NCBI GenBank assembly: GCA_002385735.1
Contig: DGEB01000046.1
Coordinates: 1 to 14,793, forward strand
Direction: 5' to 3'
Source of the DNA: Peptococcaceae bacterium UBA3937
GTDB taxonomy: Bacteria; Bacillota; Peptococcia; DRI-13; DTU073
DNA: 14,793 nt
The notes beneath the pieces were generated by a model. That model was not told where the DNA came from. It saw nothing but the letters and a program-made list of their open reading frames with translations, and did no database searches. A program made the translations under genes and the position numbers. Of the stretch, positions 12,844-14,793 are shown in pieces (positions within the stretch are counted from its first letter, which is position 1; every line of letters begins with the position of its first letter).

Positions 12844-14577
12844 TTAATCCGACAATCGAAATATTTCCTCGGCAATTGTCCGAAAAACCGGCGCTGCTTC
12901 TTCTCCTCCCCGCAAACCTTTGGAAGCGCCGGATTTTTTTTCTTCCACCATCACGGCAATGGCCAAACGAGGGTTTTCCACCGGCGTAAAGCCGGCGTAC
13001 CAGGCAATCACCCGCCCCGCTTGATTGGCTTGGGCCGTGCCGGTTTTACCTGCCGCCCCTTTTCCCTCGAGCCAGGCTTGCCGGCCGGTCCCTTCTCGGG
13101 TCGCCGCGGTCAAACATTCCTTGAGATAGGCGCAAGTTGAAGGAAGAAGCACCTGCTCCCCATACTTTACCGGAAAATCCTGAATCACTTCGCCCTGATA
13201 ATTGCGGATTTGGGCCACCAGCCGGTAGGGCCGGTATACTCCGTTTCTTCCGATAGTAGCATACAAATTAGCGATCTGCAAGGGACTAACTAAAACCCCC
13301 TGCTGGCCGATGGAGGCATTGGCCAATAAAGCCGGGGGCGAATCGGCGCCCAGGGCCACTTTAAGGCCTAGTTTGTTTGCATACCGGGTCAGTTTTTCCC
13401 TTCCTAACCGTAATCCTAATTCCACAAAGGCCGTATTACAGGATTTTACCAGCGCTTCCTTTAAATCAAGCGCGCCATGTTCCCGGGTACAATTAATCTG
13501 CGTCTCGTCGGGGAACACATATTTGCCCGCACAGCTTAGCGGTTCCCCCTTCAAGTTTTCTTCCAAAACCCCGGCCGCCACCACCACTTTAAACACCGAG
13601 CCGGGATAAAAAGCCACCCGTTCCGAGCGGTCCAACAATTCATCATAGCCCGAAAGATATTTTTCAATCAGGTTCTGGTCAAAATTGGGACGGCTGGCAA
13701 TCGCCAGCACGTCCCCGCTGGGAATATCGATTACGGCCACCGCCCCCCGCGCAATCTCCTCATCCATAATCTTTTCCACGATGGCCTGGTAATCCCGGTC
13801 AATGGTGAGCACCAAATGGTTTCTCCACCGGTCCGCTTCCTGCCGGCTGATTTTATAGCCCAGACCGTCCAAAAGGCGGCCCTGGCCGTCCGCAATCCCC
13901 CGGATGTTGTTTTCCGGCCGCGAACCTCTTAGTACTTCCTCGTACTTCCCTTCCAGCCCCGCCACCCCAATCTTATCCGTAATCCGGTAGGCGGTGGGCA
14001 GATAATTATTCGTATCCGCCGTCTTCTTTTCCCGGGAAAATTTCTGCCATACTTCCGGGCTGATGCTGTTCACATACCCCACCAAATGCCGGGCCAGGGA
14101 GTTTTCCCCGTACCTGGTTTTGACAGGGACCACCGCCGTGCCTCTGATCTTTTTTTGCTTAATCCGGCCGACTTCCTCAGCCGTAAGGTTCACTTTAAGA
14201 ATCACCGGCTCGCGGCGGCCATAGGTTTCGGTGCTCCTTTGAATCGCGACAGCCAGTTTTTCCGGCGGAACAGCGACGATTGCCGCCAACTCCCGGCAGG
14301 CTGCCGGCACATCGGCCATGCTGCCCGGAAAGGCCACCAGGGTGGGTCTGATCCTGCTGTCGGTAAGAGAGCGCATTTTACGGTCCAGGATTTCCCCCCG
14401 GTAGTGTTCTTCTGCGGCTAAGGTCTGGCTGCGCATCTTGACCGCCCTGTCCACCAAATTGGACTCGGCATACCCGCCGTAGCTCTGCAGCACCTGTAAA
14501 GAAAAAAGGCGGCCGGTAATTAAGCCAAAAGGAAGCAAGAGCATAAACATAAAAACAGTGATCCTTTTTTCCAACAA
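12844..14577 (-). CDS. Class B penicillin-binding protein (transpeptidase, FtsI/SpoVD/PBP2-like)
   Basis: This enzyme cross-links peptidoglycan outside the membrane. The 577-residue protein starts at one of two adjacent TTG codons (14577 or 14574); GGAGG lies six or nine bases upstream. Residues 6-28 are the membrane anchor. A PBP dimerisation-type domain (about 58-215) includes RGEILDRKM and the conserved GVAGLEGKYEEVLRG. The transpeptidase domain (about 255-573) has Ser327-x-x-Lys330 (PGSVFK) with the catalytic serine, Ser379-Cys380-Asn381, and Lys511-Thr-Gly (AAGKTGTAQ). No PASTA repeat follows, so it is not a full-length SpoVD/PBP2x of the PASTA type. It could serve septation, elongation or sporulation; sequence alone does not decide. 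The next upstream gene on the same strand is the partial one at the window edge, 85 bases away. Confidence 0.92.
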   Translation of the reverse strand: MLEKRITVFMFMLLLPFGLITGRLFSLQVLQSYGGYAESNLVDRAVKMRSQTLAAEEHYRGEILDRKMRSLTDSRIRPTLVAFPGSMADVPAACRELAAIVAVPPEKLAVAIQRSTETYGRREPVILKVNLTAEEVGRIKQKKIRGTAVVPVKTRYGENSLARHLVGYVNSISPEVWQKFSREKKTADTNNYLPTAYRITDKIGVAGLEGKYEEVLRGSRPENNIRGIADGQGRLLDGLGYKISRQEADRWRNHLVLTIDRDYQAIVEKIMDEEIARGAVAVIDIPSGDVLAIASRPNFDQNLIEKYLSGYDELLDRSERVAFYPGSVFKVVVAAGVLEENLKGEPLSCAGKYVFPDETQINCTREHGALDLKEALVKSCNTAFVELGLRLGREKLTRYANKLGLKVALGADSPPALLANASIGQQGVLVSPLQIANLYATIGRNGVYRPYRLVAQIRNYQGEVIQDFPVKYGEQVLLPSTCAYLKECLTAATREGTGRQAWLEGKGAAGKTGTAQANQAGRVIAWYAGFTPVENPRLAIAVMVEEKKSGASKGLRGGEEAAPVFRTIAEEIFRLSD

Positions 14578-14662
14578 AAAACCCCTCCCAGCAGTATCTT
14601 TGCCAAGAGAGGCCTTTTTATTCTTTATGATCCCATTTCCAGGGATACTTGTGTTCGTCCTT

Positions 14663-14793
14663 TTATTTTCTCAGCGCTTCCTCCGGTTCCTGCTTCGTAT
14701 ATTCATAATACCGCACCGTGTTATCCGTGATCTGGGAAACGGTAAGCTGTTTACTGCTTTTTCGGGCCAGGATAATCGTATCCCCGTTCCGGT
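14663..14793 (-). CDS. C-terminal end of an unrecognised protein, cut by window edge
   Basis: On minus a frame entering from the window edge encodes about 42 residues ending in TAA at 14665-14663. It includes NGDTIILARKSSKQLTVSQI, then TDNTVRYYEYTKQEPEEALRK. The other two frames are less convincing: one stops early and the other has an unlikely composition. I do not recognise a family. It lies 85 bases upstream of the PBP gene on the same strand, so the two could be cotranscribed. Confidence 0.5.
   Translation of the reverse strand, partial: RNGDTIILARKSSKQLTVSQITDNTVRYYEYTKQEPEEALRK

Noticed and set aside
14627..14646. Hairpin with arms GATCCC/GGGATC-like as a terminator before the PBP gene
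   Set aside because: The stem is only about five pairs (ATCCC/GGGAT) and no U-run follows on minus.
1..14793. CRISPR array, tRNA or rRNA genes, riboswitch, integrase or transposase
   Set aside because: I looked on both strands for spaced repeats, cloverleaf or T-loop signatures and known enzyme motifs and saw none that I could support.

Overview
The window looks like one end of a metagenome or draft-genome contig from an anaerobic, endospore-forming Firmicute of the Clostridia type. The evidence is an intact sporulation sigma factor (sigK), an alpha/beta small acid-soluble spore protein, strong AGGAGG ribosome binding sites, and a clostridial-order rnfCDGEAB cluster. I cannot name the genus. 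Bases 1-19 are the Tn5/Nextera mosaic-end adapter, so the left edge is a sequencing artefact and the gene running into it is cut there. The right edge also cuts a gene.

Region 1 (20-3740) is an AT-rich accessory stretch. On the minus strand it has a partial Imm-5-like putative immunity protein and an unrecognised 273-residue membrane-anchored protein. On the plus strand it has a stand-alone HsdR-N-type PD-(D/E)XK nuclease-like protein and a secreted copper-amine-oxidase-N-domain protein. It ends with a decayed DUF5131 (phage Gp37/Gp68-like) gene whose promoter overlaps a LexA-box-like palindrome. Two related GC-rich terminator hairpins lie in this part. A 24-bp exact repeat links the first two genes in the same reading frame.

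Region 2 (3742-5336) holds sporulation and small genes: sigK on minus, the spore protein on plus, and an FmdB-type zinc-ribbon protein on minus. Each convergent pair is separated by a terminator that appears able to work in both directions.

Region 3 (12710 down to 5391) is one long minus-strand operon: rnfC-rnfD-rnfG-rnfE-rnfA-rnfB-apbE-(NusG domain II protein)-(Gx transporter/heptaprenyl diphosphate synthase component I family). A sigma-A-like promoter precedes rnfC. Rnf couples ferredoxin:NAD+ oxidoreduction to Na+ or H+ transport. ApbE covalently attaches FMN to RnfG and RnfD. The last two proteins travel with ApbE-dependent flavoprotein systems and may extend the electron path on the outer face of the membrane.

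Region 4 (12844-14793) has a class B penicillin-binding protein transpeptidase starting with TTG, then the C-terminal end of an unrecognised gene cut by the window edge.

All 16 complete genes end in TAA except one TAG; none ends in TGA. The only notable in-frame TGA sits at a conserved tryptophan position in the DUF5131 remnant, which also carries a frameshift and lacks most of the protein.
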